DNA of 64,000 bases from Diphasiastrum complanatum (taxonomy: Eukaryota; Streptophyta; Lycopodiopsida; Lycopodiales; Lycopodiaceae): positions 24,424,357 through 24,488,356 of the forward strand of contig CM055113.1 in NCBI GenBank assembly GCA_029204225.1, in the 5' to 3' direction. A program made the translations under genes and the position numbers. Below the pieces are notes generated by a model. The model was not told the origin of the DNA. It did not search any database and saw only the letters and a list, made by a program, of their open reading frames with translations. This document shows, piece after piece, positions 36,814 to 48,777 of the stretch. Every line of letters begins with the position of its first letter. Within the stretch, counting starts at the first letter, position 1.

Positions 36814-37612
36814 AATCTGAATCCATGAATGCCTTGACCTTTAAACTTACTTCTGCACAAAACTTTCTGTGTGCATCCAAACTTAGTGCTTTGGTAAAAA
36901 ATATCTGTTGTCATATCTTGCATTCGACCAAACTGCAATCTGACCTCTTTGTCGAGAACTTTGCTTCTAACATAGTGATACTTGAGTTCAATGTGCTTAC
37001 TCCTAGAATGAAATCTAAGGTTGGCTAATAAGGCAATAGCACTTTGATTATCACAAAATAATAATGTCGGAGCATATTGATTCAGACTGATATTTGAAAG
37101 TAAGTTTCTCAACCAAATTGTTTCCTTTGTAGCTTGTGAGGCTGCGATATACTCTGATTCTATAGAAGATAGAGCTATCGAAGATTGCTTACGACTGTTT
37201 TAGGAAACATGACCATTGTTGAGGAAGAATGTAAATCCAGAAGTGGATTTACGAGTGTCTACATCTCCTGCCCAACTTGCATCTGTGTAACAATGAGTAA
37301 ATTGAGTTTGTCGCTCCATAACAAATGCAAAAGTCCATAGTAGCTCGAAGATATTTCATGACTATGATAAGAGCCTTCCAAAGTGTTACACCAGGGTTGG
37401 TCATATACTGACTTAGGGAGCTGACTACAAAAGCGCTGTCTGGCCTGGTATAGATCATTGCATACATAAGAGATCCTATTATTGAATGATAAGGATACTC
37501 ACGCATTTGCTCCTTCTCTTCAATTGTTCGGGGACACTGGTCCTTCCACAATTTGAGACCTGGTTCCATTGGTGAGAGAGCTAGCTTGCAATTAATCAGA
37601 TTGTATCTGACT
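36814..37612 (-). pseudogene. Copia reverse transcriptase end and RNase H remnant
   Basis: The minus strand encodes the last part of a Copia RT (YPYHSIIGSLMYAMIYTRPD then SAFVVSSLSQYM) and RNase H (LSSIESEYIAASQATKET, then LLFCDNQSAIALLAN and SKHIELKYHYVR). In-frame stops and shifts break it. The N-terminal polyprotein is missing because another LTR begins at 37613. The polypurine tract and LTR follow downstream as expected. Confidence 0.9.
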
Positions 37613-38793
37613 TGTTGGATTTATATCCTTTACTCTCCTAAATCCTATCCTAATTTGCCTCCATTCATGCTGTATTTTTACTTATGTTGTCACACAGTCT
37701 GCATATTTATATGTAAAATAAGATAGGCGAAAAATGCAACTGTCTGCATAAATACATGTAAATTTCCATAGGCGAAAAAGGTGAAAAAGGTGACATTGTG
37801 TTTTTACACGTGATTTGTGAAAAGCGAAAAAGATGACACTGCCCTACAAAATGTCGAAGGTGCCCTTATAGAAAGTGAAGACACCTTGTAAAGCAAATTT
37901 TAAGGCATTTGTCGAAGTGTCGCTTTTTTTGCATCTTCACCAACGTTCATTTCAGTGAAGGCTGATGTCGCGGCCTTCTCATGCTCATCCCATGAACTGT
38001 GCAATCAGATTTGACAACGACCATAGCCACCCACGATCTCCTACAAAAAGCACAACCACTTTGTACCTTCTTCATCTGCACACCTGTAACATTATGTATA
38101 TATATTTTGGATATCATCTGCATATTCAATATCAATGAATAAGCAACGAGTGTGTGAAAAAAAATAATAACATCAGATGCTTATCAGAGATAGACGAAGT
38201 AGATGCTTTCGCGCATCGACTCTTTGTATTGTCAATAATAAGTTTAATTCTTTTTTTTTCAGATTGGATTAGCTTTGTGAAGCACGCGGTTTTGTCCGCT
38301 ATTGTCTTGTGCTCAACAGCATTATTGACCTATATATTTTGCTATACATAATCTGATTACAGCTTTGTTTGTTCTACGTTCAGATTTGTGTCAACATTGC
38401 TATGCCTTTCTACATTCTGTTTGACTCCCTTATTGCTTAATTTGATAGTCTATTCTTAGCGAATCATTATCAGTCTAGCTCGTCACAAATTATTCGTGAC
38501 AAATAATTTGTCTAGCTGTTCGCGACAAATTATCTTTCTGATATTTTTTTTTTGTTGCTTAATGTTTGGCTACGTAATCAGAACGAACGTGATTCTATCA
38601 CTAATGTTTTGTTCGTTTTTTATAAGCGTAGTCATGCTTTAGGGAAAGAGTGAGAAAGCTCATTCCGCTGCGCACGAACACTTTCCGTTCGAGTTCGTTT
38701 CTTTTTTCGATTTTTGAGTTCACTTCTTTTTGTGTTCGTTTCTTTTTCGAGCTAATTTTCATTTCTCTCTCACACACATCTCTTTCCCCAACA
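37613..38793 (+). repeat. 5' LTR of Copia-3
   Basis: It begins TGTTGGATTTATATCC and ends CCCCAACA (terminal inverted repeat TGTTGG/CCAACA), about 1.18 kb. It contains GGCGAAAAAGGTGAAAAAGG subrepeats. A primer site follows directly. It is inserted into the minus-strand Copia remnant. Confidence 0.8.
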
Positions 38794-38805
38794 TGGTATT
38801 AGAGC
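38794..38805 (+). other. Primer-binding site with one mismatch
   Basis: TGGTATTAGAGC, one substitution from the initiator tRNA-Met consensus TGGTATCAGAGC, directly after the LTR. Confidence 0.85.
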
Positions 38806-38926
38806 TATTTTTGTAGCTTGGTAAGCTTCCACAGTACAAGACTGTCTTATTGTTTTGTAATCCATTACTGGATTTTCATACTTAGGTCACTGATAGTTTT
38901 TCCTATCACCTAGACTAATCTTCCAC

Positions 38927-39240
38927 ATGGATTCCCAAGGGAAAGCCAGTCCTATCATCGACAAGCTTGATGGAGCCAATTACCATATGTGAAAATTCAA
39001 GACAAAAACTGTACTAATGGCTAAAGAATTGTATGATGTTGTTACAGGTGTAGAAGGGAAACCCGAAGCAGACGATGCAGCAATTGCCAGATGGAAGCTG
39101 AAGGATGGCAAAGCGTTCGCGTTGATCATCCTCAATATTTTGGATACCCAGATCGGCCATGTATCCGAAGCCCATACATCCAAGGAAGTCAGGGACATCT
39201 TGAGCACACTATACGAAGTGCGAGATATAGCTTCCTATTA
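38927..39240 (+). pseudogene. Copia-3 gag fragment
   Basis: Starts MDSQGKASPIIDKLDGANYH, then M and a TGA where the family has Trp (LWKFK), then the frame reads on through LMAKELYDVV, ARWKLKDGKAFAL and a truncated STLYEVRDIASY. It is closely related to the gag of Copia-2 at 44.82 kb. It breaks off where a different, gag-protease element begins; no 3' LTR is visible. Confidence 0.85.
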
Positions 39241-42200
39241 AGATCAGTCCTCCAGCAGCTCCGCAAATTCTATCTCAGAGATTTTGCCTATTTACTGTCA
39301 AAAAGTCACATTTTTTTTCATATTCTCTATCTGCCAGTCAAACTCTCTGTTAGAATTCGCCATCCAGCCTAAGAACCCGTTCTCAAAGAGTACGATTTCT
39401 TAGTCATACCCGCGAATTTTGAAAGTACAATTTTTTTCCAGAAAATAAAAAAAAAATCACTATTCTAACATTCAGAACTCCCTGTCAGAATTCGCGAGTA
39501 TTACAGTTCGATTTATCTGCCTCTCCACAATTTCTCAGCCTGTCCGCGAATTCTATCACGACCAGAAAGACCAATTTTTTGGTTCTACACTATCAATTTT
39601 GCAAGCAGACTGCCTTTTTGCCAAGTACAGTACTGACTTGCTCATCTGTATTCTGCATCATGTCTTGTGGTTGTGCTGAATCTTCTAATCCGGCTCCTCC
39701 ACAACTAGAATGAAGAATTCCACGTATCGATACACCAAAGTACGATGGAGAATCTGACCCAGTCCGATTTCTCAAAGACTTTGATAATGCATGCCGTTTT
39801 TATGGAGATACCTCTGAAACTAAAAAGCTATGTCTATTTCCTATGGTACTCTATGGAACCGCCAAGAAATGGTACTTGAATCTGAAAGCTCCTGATTTTA
39901 CTTCTTGGACCACCCTCAAAGATGCTCTCATCAAGCGTTTCAAGCCATCCAAACTGACTCCGAGCCTGTTCATTCAAATTACCCACATCAAGATGCGTCG
40001 CGAAGAGTCTATTCGAAACTACATTGAGCGTTTTAAACATCTCAAAGTAGAATGTGTTGATGAAAATATCACTGAACGTATGGCCATAAAACTGTTCTTA
40101 GTTGAATTGCCTAAAAACATACGCCGTGAACTCAAACCAGTGGACCTTTATGGTCAACTTAAGGATGTGATGACTGATGCTATCGTGAGGAAGACGAAGG
40201 TTCCGACGATGACTTTGACCATCGTGAAAAGAAATCTAAGAATCCGGACCGTCCTAATCACTCGAAGTCTGACAATATCGCTCAATCTTCTAAACTTCTA
40301 CATCAAATGGAAACCTGGCAAAAAGCTCAACAATCTCATATGGATAGACTCACTGCCGATTTTCAAACCGCCATGAAACAGATTGCTGATAAATCCTTTC
40401 CAGCAAGGAAAAATGTCTGGTGTCCAATTTGCTCACAGCATCACACTGCCTGCGAAACCATTTCCCAGCAGCCACCAGACCCACCATCTATCGAGCTTAC
40501 CACCCTTACCCTCCACAGCAGCCTGTGCCATGACCAGAGGTTTACCAACCATGACCAACTGCACCAAATCAATATTCATTCCCATGTCAACAATTTTTCG
40601 TTAACCAACCTGCCCCACACAACGTTGTCCATTATCTTGATCCAAATACCATCAATCCGGCCACCTACTATGTGGAAGACAATACTCCACCGCAGTACTC
40701 TACTGAAACGGTTGTTTATTATACCTATGATTCTAATGCTCAACCAGTGGATCCCAATGCCCAAGCTTACAATCCAAACCAAGTTGTCTTTGCCACACAT
40801 CAGCTACCCGCAATATGAGTATGTTTTATCTGTGCAGGTAAACATCCTAGTATTCGCTGCCCAGATACACTTCGCTTTCCTCCAGCTTGTGAAAAATGTG
40901 GTATTGAACATCACGTGAAGGACTGCCCATCCCAATCTAAGCCAGCCGCTCTTGTTTGTTCAGTGCAAGTAGAAACCTTACCCATCGAAACACATTCTGC
41001 TTGGGTCTTGACTCGTGCACAAACCCAACGCCAAGCCCCTACACTTGCATCCAGCAAAACTCAACTGCAGGTTGTTCCTCCAAGTGAAGATTCAACCCCG
41101 ATAGTTTACCCTCAGCCATCTGAAAAAATTTGGCTGCATCATCAGTATCGCCAGCAAATCCGCAATGCCGACCAACAATCTTCCTCTTCTCATAAAGTAC
41201 CTCACAAGCCCTTTGAAAGCAAAACCCTTGAAGATACTGAAGTTTGGGAAGATTTATTCCAAGCCAATGTCACTCTTCTTTTCCATGTACTCTGGAAGCA
41301 TGCTGGCCAGTGGAAACAACAGATCCAATCCAATAACACCACCACTACTGACGAGTTACCTGAAATGCCCTTACATCTAACCAATCCACTCAATGAACGA
41401 GACAACATCAAAATCCCAGCTACCCATCATCAATCCCGTGAAGTTTTAGCAGTACTCGATGGAGGCTCCAGGGTTAATATCATTTCCAGAGACAAGCTAG
41501 CCAAACCCACTTGTCAGCTTCGGATGGCTGATCAAAGTGTGGTCCGGCCTACCGGTTTTCTTCCACACGTGCTGATCAAACTAGGAGGTCTCAAGTTTTC
41601 TGTCGATCTCGTAGTACTTGATATTCCCAATAATGTCTATTCTTATGAATTACTACTTGGTCGTCCGTGGCTCACCAATGCAAGAGTCGTTCATGACTAG
41701 AGCAAAGGCTGAGATACTTTTGGAAATCATGATAGTTCTGTCACCATTGATTCAACGGGTAAACTCAAACCTGCACGCATCCATGACGAAAGGTCCTCAA
41801 CCACCAACTCAGTATTTGAGCCATACTTTCAGAAAAGGGAAACACAAGCATTGGAAAATCAGTCTCCTTCTTCAACCAACCTCTTGTCATACTTTTGCGC
41901 CCATTCTCATGTCTATCGTCCACACCATCTACCGTTGTCACCACCACCCTCCCTTCCATCTGCTTGTTTATCAGCAGTTTACTGTTTTTCTGAGAAATTC
42001 CCAGTTTTTGATAGTCTTACCGAAGCAACTGATAGATCATTGCAAGTGTCTTGCGGAGACCAACTACCACCTATATTGGTTGTTCAGCAGAAAAAGACCT
42101 ACAAAAGCAGGCAAAACAGCTAGAAGAAATAAAGAGAAAGATCCAAGATGCTGAGGAGGAAAGGACGAAGACTTAAGCAACATATGAGTCAGATCAATTT

Positions 42201-42984
42201 TGAACAAAATAAACTCTTTAGAGCAATGATAGTTGAATCCCCTCCTACGAAGCCCAAAGAGATCCAAAAGTAACGGATCAAAAGAAAGAGTTGCAGAAAA
42301 GAAAGATGAAGACAACTGTGAACCTACAAATAAAGCAAGCTCCTCACCCAGCAAGTGGTGGTCAAAGCTCGACAGTGCAAGTGTCCAAGGCTGCAACTGT
42401 AGAACTATCAGTTCCTTCATCCTTTCACCAAGCCTTCATCATGTTTTCTTACCGTTACCAAACCGTCCATCCAAAACTGTTCCTACCACCAATTTTTGAT
42501 GAGTCCATCCCCTTGAGACTGATAATCAAAGTTTGTGCAACCTGTAGATCAAAGGTTTTCCTTGAGACTAAAACTTCAACTGAGAGAAAAACCGCGAAAA
42601 CACCCAGAGACAAATGGAGGATACAGACCTCCCAGAAGATAGAATCTGCCTAGAAACCAAAGATGAAACCGTTAATGGCAGATACAAGTGACTAAACAAA
42701 GAGATACATGGAAAGCACTCAAGTGAAGCATGTTGAAGTTGTTGAGAGCTCTCCACTTTGAGAATGTCAACCACCTATAGCAATAAGTCATTCTAATCCA
42801 ATTGCGGCAATTCATGAAAAATAGTTTTTGTGATAAAGACTGGCGACAATATGCACTTGGTTTTATGTAAGCAGACGAGGATCTACACTTTTTCAAGTGA
42901 TGATCAAAGATGCCAATGCAAAGCGGAGTGACATCGTCCAACATGAGTTGTAGTGGGTCCTGCAACACATTAGGGGTGGGATGA
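39241..42984 (+). mobile_element. Gag-protease LTR element without polymerase (TR-GAG-like)
   Basis: This block carries a Retrotrans_gag-type capsid, zinc knuckles and a retropepsin-like protease. After the protease comes only a coiled-coil stretch, with no reverse transcriptase or integrase, and then a polypurine tract GGGGTGGGATGA (42973-42984) and a 3' LTR start. That organisation fits non-autonomous plant elements that encode only gag and protease. The 5' LTR is not recognisable in 39241-39659. Confidence 0.7.
39660..42180 (+). pseudogene. Gypsy-type gag and aspartic protease, broken
   Basis: The gag begins at the ATG 39660 and has a stop after QLE (about 39711). It then reads IDTPKYDGESDPVRFLKDFD and YGTAKKWYLNL...RFKPSKLTP, the Retrotrans_gag capsid. 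A frameshift near 40185-40300 leads to METWQKAQQSHMDRL. A Cys/His cluster follows (CEKCGIEHHVKDCP at about 40894-40930). The protease domain at about 41445-41700 has VLAVLDGGSRVNIISRDKLA and YELLLGRPWLTNARVVHD, then TAG in place of the usual Trp, after which the frame continues. The last recognisable piece is a coiled coil, LQKQAKQLEEIKRKIQDAEE (about 42100-42160). No polymerase is present. Confidence 0.85.
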
Positions 42985-43602
<618 letters not shown>

Positions 43603-44672
43603 TGTTAGATTTCTAATGTTCAGCCTTAAATAAAATCATCAAGTAATGAGCATCTTGAAAATGGAAGGCCGAGAACATAATTTCGGACCTTCACTTTTTC
43701 CCTTTAAAGTTTTTCCCTTATGTCTTAAATGTTTTTAAGGCACCTTCTCCTTTTTCGCCTTTTTCGCGACTTCGCAAAAAAAGCGACACAGTGGGCAAGT
43801 GGCCAAAATGCCTTAGAAATCATTTTTTAAGGCACCTTCTCTTTTTCGCCTTTTGCAACTTCATGAAAATGCGACATAGTGGCCAAGTGGCTAGAATGCC
43901 TTTGAAATCATTTTAAAGGCACTTTCTTCTTTTTCGGCTTTTCACTGCCTTCAATCTAAGGCACCTTCGCCTTGTTCGCTAAAACTTTAGTATAAGGCAC
44001 CTTCGTCTTTTTTTGCCTTTTCCGGCTTCTTCGCTGCCTTCAGTATAAGGCTGGCAAGAATGCCTTAGAAACCATCCTTAAGGCACCTTCATCTTTTTTG
44101 CTGCCTTTAGTCTATAGGTGCCTTAGGGATTTGCACACACCTTAAGTCTAAGGGAACCTTCAAGAGTTGCATACCTTCAGTCGAAAGGGCACCTTCGGGT
44201 TTTTCACGTTTTTGCTACATTGGCAGACCAATGTCGCCAACTTATCATCAACCCTAAAACAGGTGGAGAAACAAATATCCTAAGGGCGGTTACCAACTTT
44301 TGTATAGATGCAAAACTGGAGTAAATGGCAGTTAAGGAACAAGATATTTCTCTCTCGACACTTGTAAATATATATACTAGTTGAATCAAGCTATGCAAGT
44401 GTTAATTGAATTTCTTCTTTTAATCAAAGTTTTTCTGTAGCCAGCATTATCACGCTCAACAAGCTGAAGTTATTACTTCAAGCCATTGTACTCATTGTTG
44501 ATTTTTATCAGAGTGCAATTTTTGTCTCACTACTGCGTCGTTCATTTGCGCATTCTGTATGAATTCTTCTACTTGAACATTCCTGCTGCTAACTGTTGTG
44601 TGTCTGTTCCTACATGCCATGCTCAAATCCTCGAGCTTCTGTTGTCGTTCATGCTCCCACCGTTTTACGACA
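43603..44672 (+). repeat. 5' LTR of Copia-2
   Basis: 1070 bp, TGTTAGATTTC...TTTTACGACA. Much of it is made of degenerate subrepeats of AAGGCACCTTCTCCTTTTTC plus CGCCTTTTTCGC, which recur about every 70-80 bp. Confidence 0.92.
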
Positions 44673-44684
44673 TGGTATCAGAGC
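44673..44684 (+). other. Primer-binding site of Copia-2
   Basis: A perfect TGGTATCAGAGC directly following the 5' LTR. Confidence 0.92.
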
Positions 44685-44817
44685 GGGCATTTCAGTAATC
44701 TGCATTTTCTACTGCAGATTATCAGTCTTGTTTCTATCAAGACATCTTTCTAGCAAACGCGCAACCAACAATATTCCGATAGTCGTTGTTTCTACCAACG
44801 ATCTCGTTCAACCAGAA

Positions 44818-47400
44818 TGGATCCATCATCTAGTTCATCTCTCATTGACAAACTCGATGGAGATAACTACCATCTGGAAATTCAAAATGAAGGTTATACT
44901 TCTAGCCAAAGAACTGTGGGACATCGTTGATGGCACAGAGCTCAAACCAGAAGGTGATGCAGCCATCATCACCAAGTGGAGACTGAGAGATGGCAAAGCA
45001 TTTGCCATGATCACCCTCAACATCAAGGATACTCAGATCAACCACATACGTGCCGCTCAAACTGCTAAGGATGCATGGGACATCCTAGCAACTCTCTATG
45101 ACATTAGAGATGTTACATCCAAGCTCCATCTGAGGAAGAAATTCTTCACCCTCAGAATGTCTGAAGCAGATAGTGTTTCAAGCCACCTCAACACCTTCAA
45201 AATCTTATGGAGCAGATGACTGCAACTGGCTTAGTCATAGAAGATTCCGATGCACTCATGACTCTATTATCGAGTCTACCTTAAGCCTACGAAAATTGGG
45301 TAATGGCAATTTCTACCTAGGAGCACCTCACTCTATCAAGAATAATTTCGCTGCATCAACATCCTCCTCAAGCTCAGGATCGGATCCTCAAGCTCTATAT
45401 TCAAGAAATCACAAGAGGTCTACACAGTCAGACTATCCTGAAAACAAGAGCAACATGCAACAACCTATATCAAACACACCATCAACTTCAGAGTCTTCAT
45501 TCTTCCAGCCAAGACAGAATCTATTCTGTAAGTACTGTAAGAGGACTGGTCACCTTATCAAGGATTGCAGAATGCTGCAATACAACAACAAAAGGAAACA
45601 ACAGTTCCAACAACAAGAAAATGCTGCTTCTACCAGTTACTCGATCCAGCAACAGGAGGAAGATGAAGTTGCCTTCTTGACCAAAGTCGAAGAACAATAG
45701 GATATCGATTCATGGTATTTGGAATCAGGTGCATCACAACACATGACTCACCATCGACACTGGTTCCATGACTACAAGTCATACACCCATCCTATAGTTG
45801 TGCAACTTGGAGACAACTCGACTCACACTATCGAGGATGTAGGAACAGTCAAAGTCAAATTCCAGAAAGGTGATGTAATGTTTTTGTCCAATGTTCTTCA
45901 CATTCCAAATTTGACCAAAAAAAACCTGCTCCCAATCAGCAGAATCACAGATTCGGGTCAGAGGGTCAAATTCGATAGACAGGGCTGCACTATTTTTGAC
46001 AAATCTAGGAAAGTTATTGCTTTCAGTGGAAGGTGTAGCAATTTGTACAAAATCAATCACTTCTATTCTACAAGTAGTCAAGCTCTTTTTACTTCAACTT
46101 CTGAATCAACTGAGATGCTTTGGCATTTTAGATTAGGCCATTTAAATTCCAGTTGTATTCAGCAAATGTCGAAACAAAATTTATTACAAGATCTACCCTT
46201 CATTAGCAAATTGAATTCTTCATGTGAAAGCTGTATTTTCAGCAACATGCTAGAACTCCAGTCACTTTCGATTCAGTTCGTTCTTCTAAAGGTTCATTAG
46301 ATCTTGTACACATGGATATTTGTGGTCCTATGCAGACTATTTCCACAGGGGGAGCTGTCTATTTGCTGACTATCATTGATGACTTCTCTCGGAGGACTGC
46401 AACATATTTCTTGAAGAACAAATCCGAGACTCTCAAGTTCTTCATGCAGTTCAAGGCATCATCAGAAAAATCGACCCAGAGAAGAATCAAGCTCTACGCT
46501 CTGATGCAAGGGGGTATTTATCTCCACCGAGTTCAAAGCTCTATGCAAGGCCAATTGAATACATTTACAACAACATTCAGCCAGCTACTCACCTCAGTCC
46601 AATGGTGTAGCTCAAAGGAAGAATCAGTCACTCATCGCAAGTGCAAAGAGCATGCTGGCCCATGCCTCTCTTCCAAAAAAATTCTAGGCAGAATCTGTTA
46701 CTACAACAGCCTACTTTCAAAATCGATCCATCTCGGAGCCCCTGCATGGCAAGACGCCTTATGAGGTGTGGACAAGATCGAAGCTATCACTCACAATTAT
46801 TCGAGTGTTTGGATGCATAGCCTACGCACAGATCCCTACTGATTTAAGTAGAAAGCTGAACAACACCAGCAGAATGTCGATCTTCATCAGCTATTCCTCA
46901 GACCATCAGACATACAAGCTCTTCAATTTGGACTCTCAGAAGACCTTCATGAGCAGAAATGTCATTTTTGCGGAAGATCAGTTTCTCGACCACAAGGGGA
47001 AAGCTACTTTGAATTCAGATTCTAGAATCGACACCAACGGCTAGGAACGACTCAGGACTGATAAGAAAATTGACAAACCAAAAGATCGAACCGATCAAGA
47101 CAGCCTCCATCCCAAGTTACTAATGATTTGGCCTGCTAATTTGTGTAGGAATCATATGCTATTTTAGAGGCAATGTCAACACCTGACGTTGATCAAAAGA
47201 AGGCCAATGCATCTTTTAACGAGAATGGTTTAATTCCAAACTCGACAGGCTCGAATTTTTATTTTTAGTCTGTGTCGAATCCCTTCATAATCATCACCTT
47301 TCATGTAGATGATATGTTACTATTTAGTAACAATATGAATTTATTGAAGGATTCAAAATGCATGTTAGCTCTATCAAAAGGAGCTTCATCTCAAATTTAA
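44818..47400 (+). pseudogene. Copia-2 gag-pol remnant
   Basis: The gag begins MDPSSSSSLIDKLDGDNYHL, loses its frame by a one-base change just at the WKFK motif, and continues in the next frame (WKFKMKVILLAKELWDIV...DAWDILATLYDIRD). Later pieces in shifting frames: zinc knuckle FCKYCKRTGHLIKDC (about 45525-45570), protease WYLESGASQHMTHHRHWF (45715-45770), GAG-pre-integrase LWHFRLGHLNSS, integrase HMDICGPM and TIIDDFSRRTATYFL, and the integrase C-terminal FGCIAYAQIP. Only a trace of reverse transcriptase (FHVDDMLLF, about 47300) remains before the polypurine tract. A large deletion removed the polymerase. Confidence 0.9.
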
Positions 47401-47456
47401 CGATATGTTAAATCCGAAGTTTAAAGCATTTTTTCAAGATCCTCATTAAGGGGGAG

Positions 47457-48233
47457 TGTTAGATTTCTTATGCTCAGACAAGTAATGAGCATCTTGAAAA
47501 CGGAAAGGCCGAGAATATAATTTCGGACCTTCACTTTTTCCCTTTAAAGTTTTTCCCTTATGTCTTAAACGTTTTTAAGACACCTTCTCCTTTTTCGCAT
47601 TTTTCGCAACTTCGTGAAAAAAGCGACATAGTGGCCAAGTGGCCAGAATGCCTTAGAAATCATTTTTTAAGGCACCTTCTCCTTTTCGCCTTTTTGGAAC
47701 TTCGCGAAAATGCGACACAGTGCCAGAATGCCTTAGAAATCATTTAAAAGGCACCTTCTCCTTTTTCGACTTTTCGCTGTCTTTAATCTAAGGCACCTTC
47801 GCCTTCTTCGCTAAAACTTTAGTTAAGGCACCTTTGTCTTTTTTTGCCTTTTTCGGCTTCTTCGCTGCCTTCAGTATAAGGCTGGCCAAAATACCTTAGA
47901 AACCATTCTTAAGGCACCTTCGCTTTTTTCGCTGCCTTCAGTCTACAGGCGCCTTAGGGATTTACACACACTTTAAGTCTAAGGGCACCTTCAAGATTTG
48001 TTCAGTCAAAAGGGCACCTTCAAGTTTTTCGCATTTTTCCTACATTGGCAGACCAACGTCGCCAACTTATCATCAACCCTAAAATAGGTGGAGAAACGTC
48101 GTTCATTTGTGCATTCTGTATGAATGTTTCTACTTGAACATTTTTGTTGCTAATTGTTGCGTTTTCGTTCCTACACGCCGCGCTCAAATCCTCGAGCTTC
48201 CGCTGCCGCTCACGCTCCCACCATTTTACGACA
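47457..48233 (+). repeat. 3' LTR of Copia-2
   Basis: 777 bp, same ends as the 5' LTR. It lacks about 264 bp that correspond to 44273-44536 and has a smaller gap near the 5' end. It carries the same TTTTTCGC-rich subrepeats. Confidence 0.92.
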
Positions 48234-48238
48234 ACAAG

Positions 48239-48295
48239 GAGTTGTTGGAGGGAACCGTTTGAAAGAGTCGTTGGAAGGATCTACTGAGGCCAACA
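48239..48295 (+). repeat. Probable right end of the interrupted LTR
   Basis: Joining 43602 to 48239 across one copy of the ACAAG duplication gives an LTR that would start TGTTGG and end CCAACA. The end point at 48295 is an inference from that symmetry; no second full copy is available for comparison. Confidence 0.4.
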
Positions 48296-48531
48296 AAGTT
48301 TTCTCCAAAGAGGTTAGTAATCTAAACACACATTGTTTTTTTTTTCTATTTTCATTTCAATGTTTTACCACTAGAAATCGATTTGTTTTTCAGTGTTGTC
48401 TATAACAAAAGTTGTCTAATATCTGTTATCAATTATTGAAACTATCTTGTGATTTTGATTTGTCTATCAATGGCATCATCCATGTTTTCAAAATTATCTA
48501 GATACAATTTGTGATGTCGTTGTAGGAGAGA

Positions 48532-48777
48532 ATGGATCCCTGTATAGCATATCTTGAAGAATATTACTATGTTCGCATAAACAACTGGTCAATGCAAGGA
48601 CGTTTGGCATTAATTCAGTTTATGTTTTTTTCTATTCGTGTGTGTGCATCTGATTGCAATGATATAAGATTAGTTTTGCAAGCACTTGCTAAAACTTATC
48701 AAGCATCTAACGATGGATTACTGTTGTCTTTGATAGCAAGTTTAAACTACACCTTCCTATGGCTTGCTGTGAAATAG
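48532..48777 (+). other. Exon-like open stretch, unidentified
   Basis: After a pyrimidine-poor acceptor-like GTTGTAG at 48525-48531 there is an open frame of about 82 codons (MDPCIAYLEEYYYVRINNWS onward, aromatic and Leu-rich). A possible upstream exon (48240-48315, NRLKESLEGSTEANKVFSKE) ends at GAG|GTTAGT. I do not recognise the protein. It may be a decayed gene fragment or chance. Confidence 0.2.

Larger units (their letters stand above)
43603..48233 (+). mobile_element. Copia-2, LTR retrotransposon with internal deletion
   Basis: The element has LTRs 43603-44672 and 47457-48233, the 5-bp target-site duplication ACAAG (43598-43602 and 48234-48238), a primer site TGGTATCAGAGC (44673-44684) and a polypurine tract AAGGGGGAG (47448-47456). 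The polyprotein is badly broken and most of reverse transcriptase and RNase H is deleted. It is inserted in the 3' LTR of the gag-protease element. Confidence 0.9.
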
